A DNA stretch of 64,000 bases. Origin: Natronococcus roseus (GTDB taxonomy: Archaea; Halobacteriota; Halobacteria; Halobacteriales; Natrialbaceae). The position numbers and the translations under genes are program-made. The stretch spans positions 375,643-439,642 of the forward strand of contig NZ_JBHLJR010000005.1 in NCBI RefSeq assembly GCF_043677095.1. Direction: 5' to 3'. Below the pieces are notes generated by a model. The model had not been told where the DNA came from and did not search any database. It was given only the letters and a program-made list of their open reading frames with translations. Shown piece after piece: positions 45,361-53,023 of this stretch (positions within the stretch are counted from its first letter, which is position 1; each line of letters opens with the position of its first letter).

Positions 45361-45425
45361 TGTGGGCGCTCGAGTCCGCTTTGCTTTCGCTCGAGGTGGG
45401 ACGGGGATCTCGCGCCGGCTCTCGT

Positions 45426-46241
45426 TCAGAGGGGGTCCGGCACCTCTCCTTCCTCGGCCAGAGTCGGGCTCGAGAGGACGACGTTGACCACCGCCCCCAG
45501 GAGGATCAGGATGCCGGCGAAGTAGAGCCAGGTAACGAAGAGGATGACCGCGCCGACCGCGCCGTAGGCCGCGTACTGGGCGGCGTTGGCGGCGTAGAGC
45601 TGGAAGCCGACCTGCAGGATCGTCCAGCCGACGGCGGCGACGACCGTCCCGGGGAGGATCTCCCGAACCGTAACCGAGATCGGAGGGAGGACGTAGTAGA
45701 TCGGTAGGAAGACCAGAAACAGACCGGCCAGCAGCGTGATCCAGCTCGCGAGACCCGCCAGCGGGATCACGTCCGCGGCGATCCCCAGCATCGCTCCGAT
45801 GACGATCATCAACACGATCGCGCCGGTGCCGGCCAGGATCACCGTGAACCCGTCCCGCACCTCGTCGAGGAACGTGTCGTCGGCGACCTCGTCGTAGACC
45901 ATGTCGAACGCCCGACTGAGTCCGCGAAAGACCTTGAGGGCGCCCCAGGAGGCGATCGCGAGCGCGACGACCGTCGCCTGGCTGCGTCCCGACTCCGTCG
46001 TCAGCGCCTCCGCGACCAGGTCCTCGCCGGCCGGCGGGAGGAGGTCTCCGGTGACCAGCACCAGCCGCTCGGCGGCGTCCTCGCCGCCGAACAGCGAGCC
46101 GACGACGAGGGCAAGCAGCACCATCGGGATCAGCGAGACGAACGCGTAGTAGGCGAAGCCGGCCGCGAGAAAGGTAATCTCTCGGTCCTGTGCGGTCCGG
46201 TAGATCGAGAGCAGGACCGTCGAGAGCCGCGTCGTGTCCAT
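45426..46241 (-). CDS. YihY/BrkB-family inner-membrane protein
   Basis: The 271-residue protein has six or seven helices and the family marks TFLAAGFAYYAFVSLIPMVL (residues about 22-42), FDMVYDE near 112, and GTVVAAVGWTILQVGFQLYAANAAQYAAYGAVGAV near 205-240. The family was once mislabelled RNase BN; its role is unsettled, with transport or envelope functions suggested. It is a single gene here, upstream of the convergent AEC transporter. Confidence 0.82.
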   Translation of the reverse strand: MDTTRLSTVLLSIYRTAQDREITFLAAGFAYYAFVSLIPMVLLALVVGSLFGGEDAAERLVLVTGDLLPPAGEDLVAEALTTESGRSQATVVALAIASWGALKVFRGLSRAFDMVYDEVADDTFLDEVRDGFTVILAGTGAIVLMIVIGAMLGIAADVIPLAGLASWITLLAGLFLVFLPIYYVLPPISVTVREILPGTVVAAVGWTILQVGFQLYAANAAQYAAYGAVGAVILFVTWLYFAGILILLGAVVNVVLSSPTLAEEGEVPDPL

Positions 46242-46290
46242 AGCCGTGCTACGGACGGGAACGCCAAGAGTGTGGGACTTGCCGCGGGAG

Positions 46291-47058
46291 CTACCACTCG
46301 TGACAGAAGTTGTGCGTCGCGAACACCTGGCCGTCGTCGGCGACGTAGACGCCGACGCCGCCGCGGTCCCAGCCGTAGGGGACGTTCTCCTCCAGGATTG
46401 CCTCGCGGTGGTCAGTGGAGTTCATCCACTGGTTGACCAGGCCCTCGGCGAGCCCCTCTGCGGTCTGGTGTTCGACGGTGCCGTCGTCGCCCGACTGTTC
46501 GACCGGTCTGTCGATCCAGGTCATCGCGATGTTCTCGCCGTACCCCTGGCAGTAGTCCTCGACGTCGCTGAACCGGTCGTAGGGCTGGTCGCCGTCGGGG
46601 TTCGTGTGCGAGAAGTACTCCCGCTCGGCCATATCCCCGCTATGGGCTCGCGAGACCGAGGCGACGGTGCCGTCCCACTCGATCGACTCGAGGTCGTGTT
46701 CGGCCCGCCGGTCGTTGACCTCGGCGTGGACGAAGTCCTCGACGTCGTCGGAGACGACGGTCTCGACGTCGGTCTCGTAGCTCGATTCGTTCGGGTCGTT
46801 CGGGTCCGTCGTCTCGGGATCACGTTCGTCCGTCGGCGGCGGCTCCGAACTCGGCGAGGGCTGCGTTCCAACCTCGATCTCGTCGACGTCGTCGAACTGC
46901 TCGAGGTCGTCGACGAGCGCCGGCCCGTACGCGGCGCCGGCCAGCACGATCGCACCGAGCAGCGCCGCGACGACGGCGAACCTGACCAGTCCGCGCAGCA
47001 GCCCTCGGTCGGTCTCTCCTTGCTCCGCGGTCGGACTCGCGGAGCGGCGGTTTCCCAT
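46291..47058 (-). CDS. Membrane-anchored CAP (SCP/PR1-like) domain protein
   Basis: Of the 255 residues, a single transmembrane helix lies at about 25-46, a Pro/Ser/Asp-rich linker at 60-100, then a CAP domain (about 105-250) with HAEVNDRRAEHDLESIEWD, SREYFSHTNPDG-type and YGENIAMTW motifs, HREAILEENV, and a terminal VFATHNFCHEW. The two histidines and the glutamate expected in the CAP cavity are present. It likely faces outside the cell. Its role in archaea is unknown. Confidence 0.85.
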   Translation of the reverse strand: MGNRRSASPTAEQGETDRGLLRGLVRFAVVAALLGAIVLAGAAYGPALVDDLEQFDDVDEIEVGTQPSPSSEPPPTDERDPETTDPNDPNESSYETDVETVVSDDVEDFVHAEVNDRRAEHDLESIEWDGTVASVSRAHSGDMAEREYFSHTNPDGDQPYDRFSDVEDYCQGYGENIAMTWIDRPVEQSGDDGTVEHQTAEGLAEGLVNQWMNSTDHREAILEENVPYGWDRGGVGVYVADDGQVFATHNFCHEW

Positions 47059-47121
47059 CGTTCCACTTCAAGTGGTAGGGAACCAAGAGCTTCGCGGTTG
47101 CACATACCCTGTAGGTGGTAC

Positions 47122-47424
47122 CTACTCCGAGCCGAACAGCGTCTCGTGGAAGGCGATCACGAGCCCCGGCACGACCGCCATGAAGAGGTGTTCCTCGAGC
47201 GGGATGCCGGCGACGTCGATCCCGGTCCGGAGCTTGATGTCGAAGACGCCGACGGCGAGGGTGTAACGGTCCCAGACGTAAGCGATCGGGTACAGCGCGA
47301 GGATCGTCGCGCCCGCCCGCCGGAGCGCGTTCGCGCGACGGAGCAGGAGGAACGCGATCGCGCCCCAGAACAGCTCGGTCGCGAGGTAGGTGTACCGTCC
47401 GAAGACGCTGATATCGGGTGCCAT
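47122..47424 (-). CDS. Single-repeat lycopene-cyclase-domain membrane protein
   Basis: The 100-residue protein has three hydrophobic helices and the lycopene cyclase domain motif IPLEEHLFMAVVP (P-x-E-E-x2-F) near residue 75-85. Typical archaeal lycopene beta-cyclases carry two such repeats; here only one is encoded, so it may act as a homodimer, pair with another half, or do something else in carotenoid or bacterioruberin metabolism. It lies between the CAP gene and the CBS gene. Confidence 0.72.
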   Translation of the reverse strand: MAPDISVFGRYTYLATELFWGAIAFLLLRRANALRRAGATILALYPIAYVWDRYTLAVGVFDIKLRTGIDVAGIPLEEHLFMAVVPGLVIAFHETLFGSE

Positions 47425-47527
47425 GGGCCGAATACGGAGGGTGGGTCAAAGAATGGTGGCCATGATCCCAGCCGGCAGCACCGTGCAGTACGTTAAATAC
47501 GCCGGCGTGAGTAGGACGACTCGAACG

Positions 47528-48685
47528 ATGAATATCGCTGATATCGCGACGAAGGAGTTTATCGAAGTCGACGTTGGCACGCGGATGGGTAAGGTCCGTT
47601 CGACGTTCGAGGACGGCAACCCGAAGGGGATCATCGTCACCAACGACGGGGAGTACGAGGGCGTCCTCAGCGAGCGCGAGGTCCTCCAGTCCCACGTCGA
47701 GGACGACGCGAAGGTCGCGGCACTGATCAAACCGAGCCGAAACTCGCCGGCACCGAAGATCGACCGCCAGGAAAACGTCCGGGAGACCGCCCGGATGCTC
47801 ATCGAGAGCAACTCGAAGGTCGCACCCGTCTTCGAGAACGAGGAGCTGTGGGGCGTCATCACCGACGACGCGATCCTGGAGGCAGTTCTCGAGAATCTCG
47901 ACGCGCTCACCGTCGACGACATCTACACCTCCGACCCCGTAACGCTCCAGGAGAAAGACGGCATCGGCAAGGCGATCAACCACCTGCGGGAACACAGCAT
48001 CTCGCGGCTTCCCATTCTGAACGAGAACGGCTTCCTGACGGGCGTCGTCACGACCCACGACATCGCCGACTTCGTCATCCGGGAGAACAACAAGACGACG
48101 GTCGGCGACCGCGTCGGCGACACCGACCGGATGCTCGACGTTCCGATCTACGACATCATGAACAGTCCCGTCCGGACAACCTCCCTCGACAAAACCGCGA
48201 AGGAGGCCGTCGAGACCATGCTCGACGACGACTACGCGGGCCTGATGGTCACTCCGGAGGACGACGACCGCGTCGTCATCGGCGTCATCACCAAGACCGA
48301 CGTGCTGCGGGCGCTCACCTTCACCGAGGAGGAGCACATGGACGTCCAGATCACCAACATTTCGATGCTCGATACGATCACCCGCGAGGGGATCACCGAG
48401 AGCATCCAGGACGTCGCCGACAAGTACGCCGACATGCAGGTGATGCACGCCCACGTCCGGTTCTCCGAGCACAAGGAGAAGCTCCGGGGGACCCCCCTGG
48501 TGCAGTGCCAGATCCGCCTGCGGACCAACAAGGGGCAGGTCGCCGGCACCGGCGAGGGGTACGGCGCCGAGAACGGCTTCCGCGTCGCGCTCGATAAGCT
48601 CGAGCGGAACGTCCTCGAGCTGAAGGGCGTCACCAACGACGAGGAGTACCGCGGCCAGCTACTGCGGAAGCTCAACGAGCTGTAA
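47528..48685 (+). CDS. Four-CBS protein with C-terminal ribosome-hibernation-like domain
   Basis: The 385-residue protein has CBS units at about residues 5-60, 70-125, 130-190 and 205-275 (MGKVRSTFEDGNPKGIIVTNDGEYEGVLSE-type phrases). The last 100 residues (SIQDVADKYADMQVMHAHVRFSEH, CQIRLRTNKGQVAGTGEGYGAENGFRVALDKLER) look like the S30AE/HPF beta-alpha fold. CBS units bind adenine nucleotides, so an energy-sensing ribosome-silencing role is an attractive inference. TTAAATAC near 47494-47501 lies about 30 nt upstream of ATG 47528. Longer starts upstream are not conserved. Confidence 0.75.
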   Translation: MNIADIATKEFIEVDVGTRMGKVRSTFEDGNPKGIIVTNDGEYEGVLSEREVLQSHVEDDAKVAALIKPSRNSPAPKIDRQENVRETARMLIESNSKVAPVFENEELWGVITDDAILEAVLENLDALTVDDIYTSDPVTLQEKDGIGKAINHLREHSISRLPILNENGFLTGVVTTHDIADFVIRENNKTTVGDRVGDTDRMLDVPIYDIMNSPVRTTSLDKTAKEAVETMLDDDYAGLMVTPEDDDRVVIGVITKTDVLRALTFTEEEHMDVQITNISMLDTITREGITESIQDVADKYADMQVMHAHVRFSEHKEKLRGTPLVQCQIRLRTNKGQVAGTGEGYGAENGFRVALDKLERNVLELKGVTNDEEYRGQLLRKLNEL

Positions 48686-49120
48686 ACCGGTCCGACCGCG
48701 CCGTTTCCGTATACGGCTTTTTTGTCGCCCTACCGTCGACAAGCAGGGTCTCGCGTCGCAAACGCGAGGGTTCTCGGTAGTTTTGTTATTCGGTCTTAGT
48801 GATGAGTCCGGGCTGGTTGATTCGTTACGAAAGCGTACCCAACGCTGTTATTTCAACCACCGATGATATAGGAAGGGGGGCGTGCTGGATGTACAGCGCA
48901 CCTCTCATATGAAGTCGTGCACAAGTTCGAAGTAACTATTGGAGAATTTCTGCATACAGTTGGGTCGCACCATACTCTAAGCAAAGGAAAGCATGAAGCA
49001 TCATATGATACCCGACATCAATCGGTTAATTACATCATCTTCCCCTCAGTCTTGATATAGGGGTTTTCCGATTCTCTCTACCGTGATGCTCGCTCTCTCA
49101 TAAAAAGGTGGATATGTTGG
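48686..49120. other. Intergenic, GC-to-AT transition
   Basis: A six-T run at 48718-48723 just after the CBS gene fits an archaeal terminator. CTCGCGT/ACGCGAG with a 5-nt loop lies at about 48750-48768. From about 48790 onward base composition drops towards AT-rich, marking the left side of the 48.8-50.7 kb patch. No gene is supportable here. Confidence 0.45.
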
Positions 49121-49630
49121 CTATTCCAACTCCTCAGTATCTATAGGTCGAGCGGGTATCCACTCCGGACGTGGTGCTTCCATATATTTCTCTACACCTG
49201 GCGTGAGCTGTGTCTTCATTGTAGTCTCTTGCAAACTCCGTTCTGCACGGAGTAAGTCGGCTGTTTCAAGGATTTCCCGACCTTCCTCAGTCAATCCATA
49301 GAACACATGCGGCAAATCACGCGTTCGATCATCTTTAGGTAATTCTACCTGCTCGACAACCCCGCGCTTGACGAGTCGCTCTAGGTGATTCCGAATAGTG
49401 CTCTTCGAGACCCCCGGCATGAAGTAGTCAAGCTCTTTGAGTGTCGGGAGCTGTGCAGGGTGTCCCACAATATTCTGAATGATTTCAAATCTTGTTTCTT
49501 GGGTGACGAGGTTGAGCAATTCACGTCGCTGGCCGGCTAATTCTGCATCACGATTCCCCTTCGGACCGCTATCAAGGTCGTGCGTTGTGTTCTCGGTTGG
49601 TTCTGTTTCGTCGCGTTTGTGCTTATACAT
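49121..49630 (-). CDS. Winged-helix transcriptional regulator
   Basis: The 169-residue protein has a polar N-terminus, then a wHTH domain (about 35-115): RRELLNLVTQETRFEIIQNIVGHPAQLPTLKELDYFMPGVSKSTIRNHLERLVKRGVVEQVEL, followed by HVFYGLTEEGREILE, the wing and dimer helix of ArsR/MarR-type folds. The C-terminal tail ends in PEWIPARPID. The encoding DNA is AT-richer than core genes. It is divergent from the gene at 49931, with palindromes directly upstream of its start, suggesting autoregulation. Confidence 0.8.
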   Translation of the reverse strand: MYKHKRDETEPTENTTHDLDSGPKGNRDAELAGQRRELLNLVTQETRFEIIQNIVGHPAQLPTLKELDYFMPGVSKSTIRNHLERLVKRGVVEQVELPKDDRTRDLPHVFYGLTEEGREILETADLLRAERSLQETTMKTQLTPGVEKYMEAPRPEWIPARPIDTEELE

Positions 49631-49637
49631 GGGCTTT

Positions 49638-49681
49638 GTCGGCGTTTCCGCCGACTTTCTGTCCCAACGTAATCGTTGGGA
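49638..49681. promoter_or_regulatory. Tandem palindromes upstream of the wHTH gene
   Basis: GTCGGCG-TTTC-CGCCGAC (49638-49655) and TCCCAACG-TAAT-CGTTGGGA (49662-49681) lie 8 and 32 bp upstream of the start at 49630. A TTAAATATA box (minus strand, about 49729-49738) is further out. They can be operators or leader hairpins. Confidence 0.6.
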
Positions 49682-49900
49682 ATTGGTCGTCTTGATGGTA
49701 TTCGGTATGCAGCTCGCCGTGTGGAACGGGTATATTTAACGAACTGGTCAACTGCGAATCGATACTAGCGTTCGTCGTCTACAGGCATCCATTGGTAGTG
49801 ACAGTGTGTTGTCTCCCATATCTGTCCTGAGATATAACAGCCTCAGAGAAAAGTGTTGTGGTAGGAACCACATTGTTCTGTGTGGATCCAGTCATAAGTC

Positions 49901-49908
49901 TTTTATTA
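49901..49908 (+). promoter_or_regulatory. TATA box of the 49931 gene
   Basis: TTTTATTA about 26 nt before ATG 49931, giving a leaderless transcript. A TGTGGT-AGGA-ACCACA palindrome near 49856-49871 is close upstream. Confidence 0.5.
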
Positions 49909-49930
49909 CCGGGTCGCTAGGTCACGCGTA

Positions 49931-50488
49931 ATGAACGGAATTAATCACCCTGGATTGGGGCTCGAGGGGCTCACTCCTGTTGAGCGGCAGGCTGTTAATA
50001 AACTAGATTCCGAACTACACTCCATTCGTCCTCAATATGATGGCCTCATCTTCGTTCTCGGAAATTTTGGAGATGAACGAGAAGACCGAATCGATGATTT
50101 TCAGGACGCGGCGCATTCGTGGGACGTGGCAGACTATGCAGCGGTTCGTATGGATGAATTCCTTAGCACGTCAGATACCGATCTTGAAGGTCACAGTAAG
50201 TTCAAAGTAATAGCAGACCACGCAGATGCAATTGTTCCGATTATCGAAGACGATGCAGGTGGCGTTACATGGGAGCAGGCCATTATCCGCGAGTACCGGC
50301 GGTATCGACAGAAAACATACCTTATGAAGCGGGCGTATCCGCAAAAAGACGAGCACGAAATCTACAGTTGGATGCAAAGTACTTCTCTCTTTGATAGGTT
50401 AGATGGAACAGGCCGAATGTATGAATGGACCATCGTATGCGATTTCCAAGCACAGATTGATACTGTACTGGCAGATATTCACTACTGA
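49931..50488 (+). CDS. Unrecognised Rossmann-like protein, accessory
   Basis: The 185-residue product has alternating strands and helices: YDGLIFVLGNFGDEREDRIDDFQ (about 36-58), WDVADYAAVRMDEFL, KFKVIADHADAIVPIIEDDAGGVTWEQAIIREYRR (about 90-124), then TYLMKRAY and YSWMQ. The layout hints at a SLOG, TIR or nucleoside-deoxyribosyltransferase-like fold, but no catalytic motif can be assigned. TTTTATTA at 49901-49908 lies 26 nt before the ATG. It is AT-rich compared with core genes. It is divergent from the wHTH gene, and together they look like a mobile two-gene module. Confidence 0.6.
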   Translation: MNGINHPGLGLEGLTPVERQAVNKLDSELHSIRPQYDGLIFVLGNFGDEREDRIDDFQDAAHSWDVADYAAVRMDEFLSTSDTDLEGHSKFKVIADHADAIVPIIEDDAGGVTWEQAIIREYRRYRQKTYLMKRAYPQKDEHEIYSWMQSTSLFDRLDGTGRMYEWTIVCDFQAQIDTVLADIHY

Positions 50489-50769
50489 TCCGACAATTCG
50501 CCAGTAGACTGATTCTCGTTTTCGATATCACAATCTGTACAGTGATGCTCACCCATGGATTCTTGTACCGTATATTTTCTGGAATATAAACACTATCGTT
50601 CCGATATCGTGATTGAAGGGACTGATACGGGCTAGTCAATTCTGAGGACTGCCTTCTCCGTATTCAGCACACTGCTCTTGGCAGCTAACTATGGTAGTGA
50701 TTATCTCTTCGCTATCTACTATTCCTCGGTGACCGACAATCTTTTGCGAGGACACGAACGACTGATCGT

Positions 50770-51243
50770 ATGTCAATCGAACGACGTTCGCTGGTGGTTC
50801 CGAGTCTCGTCTACCTCGGTGCTGCGGTGCTGATCGGAATCCCGGCGATGGCGGCTTCGATGACGGTGCTGAGTTTCGTCGTCGGCCGCGTCCTCGAGCT
50901 CGCCGGCGTCGACCAGCTCCCTCCGGCTGCCGGGTTCCTGGTGGTCGCGGTATCGATAGCCATCGGGCTCCAGATCGCCGTCGAGGCCGCTGCCGTCCAC
51001 TTGGGCGGCCTCGAGGCGCTCGGGCGGGGGTCGCCCCGCGTCGCGCTCGTTCGGTACGCGCTGTTGACGGCGTTCGCGTTCGCCGCGCTGGCGGTCGCCG
51101 CGTGGGCGGGGCTGTCGGCAGCGCTGGGCGGATTCGGCTGGGGCATCGTCGCGCTCGGGCTCCTGGTCGGGGGTGCCGGAGTCGTCGTCCTCTACAGGAG
51201 TTCGCGGGTCCTCGTGGCTGGATTCCGTCGCAGTCAAGCCTGA
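50770..51243 (+). CDS. Four-helix membrane protein, 157 aa
   Basis: Hydrophobic segments lie at about residues 9-42, 54-78, 94-115 and 122-142, with a short Arg-rich C-terminus. GC-rich codon use marks the return to core DNA after the AT-rich patch. No family is recognised. It converges with radB. The gap 50489-50769 is AT-rich and holds only a 23-codon frame on the minus strand with a CTDC pair (about 50486-50557). Confidence 0.65.
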   Translation: MSIERRSLVVPSLVYLGAAVLIGIPAMAASMTVLSFVVGRVLELAGVDQLPPAAGFLVVAVSIAIGLQIAVEAAAVHLGGLEALGRGSPRVALVRYALLTAFAFAALAVAAWAGLSAALGGFGWGIVALGLLVGGAGVVVLYRSSRVLVAGFRRSQA

Positions 51244-51333
51244 CGCTGGCTGGCCGGTTCTCGGTCCCGAACCGATACCCGCTCGAGCCGCGGGGCGAGA
51301 CCGGGCACGGAACCGCTCGCGGTCTTCGTAGGC

Positions 51334-52044
51334 TCAGCGAAGCCCGTCGCCGTCCCCGCCCTCGAGGCCCGTTTCCGTAATCCGGAACTGGACCGAGTCG
51401 CCGACGGCCTTCGAGCGGTGTTTCTCGAGGGTCGCCCGGCGGTTGCCACCCCGAAAGCGCTCGATCCGGAGCACGGTGCCCGTCCAGTGCTCCAAGGTGT
51501 TGCCCCCGAGCGGACGGGTTCGATCGCTATCGGGGTCCGAGAAGACCTGGTTCGTGAGCACGACCGCCAGGTCGTGTTTGCGCGCCAGCGAGAGCAGGTG
51601 GGTGATCTGGCGGGCGACCCCGCGCAGTGCCTCGCCGTCGTCGCCTTCGCCGGTTCGCTCGAGGCGGTAGAAGCCGGTCGCGCTGTCCAGGACGATCAAC
51701 GAGGCGCGGTCGGCGAACTCCTCGGCGTCCCGGACGGCCTCCTCCTGTTGTTCGAAATCGAGCGCCTCCTCGACGACGATCCGGGAGGCGACGCGTTCGA
51801 CGTCCTCGGCTTCGTCGACCCTCGCGGAGAGCAACTGCTCGAAGCGGTCGATCGAGAGTCCCTCGGTGTCGATGTAGACGGCCGTCTCGCCCGCGACAGC
51901 GGTCTCGACCGCAGCCGACAGCGCGAGGTTCGTCTTGCCGGCGGCCGGCGGCCCGTACAGCTGCGTGACGGTCCCGCGCTCGAACCCATTGCCCAGCAGC
52001 TCGTCGATCGGCCCACAACCGGTCGGAATCGGCTCGTCGTTCAC
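51334..52044 (-). CDS. radB: DNA repair and recombination protein RadB
   Basis: The 236-residue RecA-fold protein has Walker A GPPAAGKT near residue 30, a Walker B-like LIVLDSATGFYRL near 107-119, and a C-terminal ATLEKHRSKAVGDSVQF. It lacks the N-terminal HhH domain of RadA, as RadB does. RadB aids RadA loading in recombination. The start is GTG 52044: the family begins NDEPIPTGCGPIDELL, and further upstream residues are not conserved. It is divergent from the RuvC-like gene with 98 bp between start codons. Confidence 0.93.
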   Translation of the reverse strand: MNDEPIPTGCGPIDELLGNGFERGTVTQLYGPPAAGKTNLALSAAVETAVAGETAVYIDTEGLSIDRFEQLLSARVDEAEDVERVASRIVVEEALDFEQQEEAVRDAEEFADRASLIVLDSATGFYRLERTGEGDDGEALRGVARQITHLLSLARKHDLAVVLTNQVFSDPDSDRTRPLGGNTLEHWTGTVLRIERFRGGNRRATLEKHRSKAVGDSVQFRITETGLEGGDGDGLR

Positions 52045-52142
52045 GGGCGATATTGCTCGCCACCGCGCAAAAACCTCATGAAATCCGCCCCGGTCGGCGG
52101 TGGTTCGCGTACGTTTATTCGAATCGGCATCCAAGGGAGAGC

Positions 52143-52895
52143 GTGATCGTCGTCGCCACGTCAGACTTCGAGGTGTACCACGGCGTCGTCAACGAGCTGC
52201 GCGAACGCGGCGCCGCGTTTACGACCGTCGAACCCGACGAGCCGCTGCCGGAGGAGACGACCGTCGTCGTCACCGGCGCCGACTACGCCGAGACGTTCCC
52301 GAACGTGAAGACGGTCGTCGCGGACCCGGACGCACCTCGCCGGGCGGTCGATCAAGCGCTGACGACCGCCCGCGGCGAGGGCGGCCGAACGATCGTCGGT
52401 GTCGACCCCGGACGGAAACCCGGCATCGCCGTGCTGGCGGGCGAGATGGTCGTCGCCGCGTTCCAGGTCCCGCTCTCCGACGCCGTCGACGCCATTCAGC
52501 GGGAGGTTGCCGAGGCCGCCTCGCCCGTCGTTCGGATCGGCGACGGCGCTCGGCTCCAGAGTTCGACGCTGATTAACGACCTCGAGGACGTCCGCGTCGA
52601 ACTCGTCGACGAGACGGGAACGACGCCCTACCTCGGTACCGGCGCGCGCGGAATGGGCGACGTGCTCGCGGCCGTGAACATCGCCCGTCTCGAGGGTGAG
52701 CCGGTCGAACGTCGAGAGATCGAACCGACCGCGGGCGAGCTGCAGATGATCAAGGATCGGGCCCGCGAGCACAGCGAGACGAACCGAGCGATCGACGAGG
52801 TCTTGGCCCGGCGAGTTGCTGCGGGCGAACTGACGATCGAGGAGGCACTGATCCAACACCGGGACGACGAGACGACCGACGGCCCCGACTCCTGA
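52143..52895 (+). CDS. RuvC/RNase-H-fold protein of unknown function
   Basis: The 250-residue protein starts at GTG 52143. Residues 1-75 form a small alpha/beta domain. From about 82 an RNase-H-like core begins: IVGVDPGRKPGIAVLAG (D88), then DGARLQSSTLINDL, and GMGDVLAAVNIA (D172), a RuvC-type set of acidic positions. A helical tail follows. The 98-bp divergent promoter shared with radB suggests a DNA-recombination role, perhaps as a nuclease or resolvase-like factor. The third acidic residue of the site is not certain, so activity is inferred. Confidence 0.65.
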   Translation: MIVVATSDFEVYHGVVNELRERGAAFTTVEPDEPLPEETTVVVTGADYAETFPNVKTVVADPDAPRRAVDQALTTARGEGGRTIVGVDPGRKPGIAVLAGEMVVAAFQVPLSDAVDAIQREVAEAASPVVRIGDGARLQSSTLINDLEDVRVELVDETGTTPYLGTGARGMGDVLAAVNIARLEGEPVERREIEPTAGELQMIKDRAREHSETNRAIDEVLARRVAAGELTIEEALIQHRDDETTDGPDS

Positions 52896-53023
52896 GCCGG
52901 CGTTCAGCCCGAAGCCGCGGGCAAACGGACTTGCAGCCATTTTCCTATCCACCATACAGTCAAGTTATATTGTAATTTCAGAATTCCACAAAGGACATAT
53001 AGTTGGAAAATGTGAAAGTCTGT

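Noticed and set aside
49629..49739. 36-codon hydrophobic frame over the palindromes before the wHTH gene
   Set aside because: It lies opposite the regulator's leader and uses the palindromes as codons; no promoter in that direction. Kept only as a note.
50486..50557. 23-codon frame with a CTDC pair, minus strand
   Set aside because: Too short and only one cysteine pair. It could be a remnant of a zinc protein.
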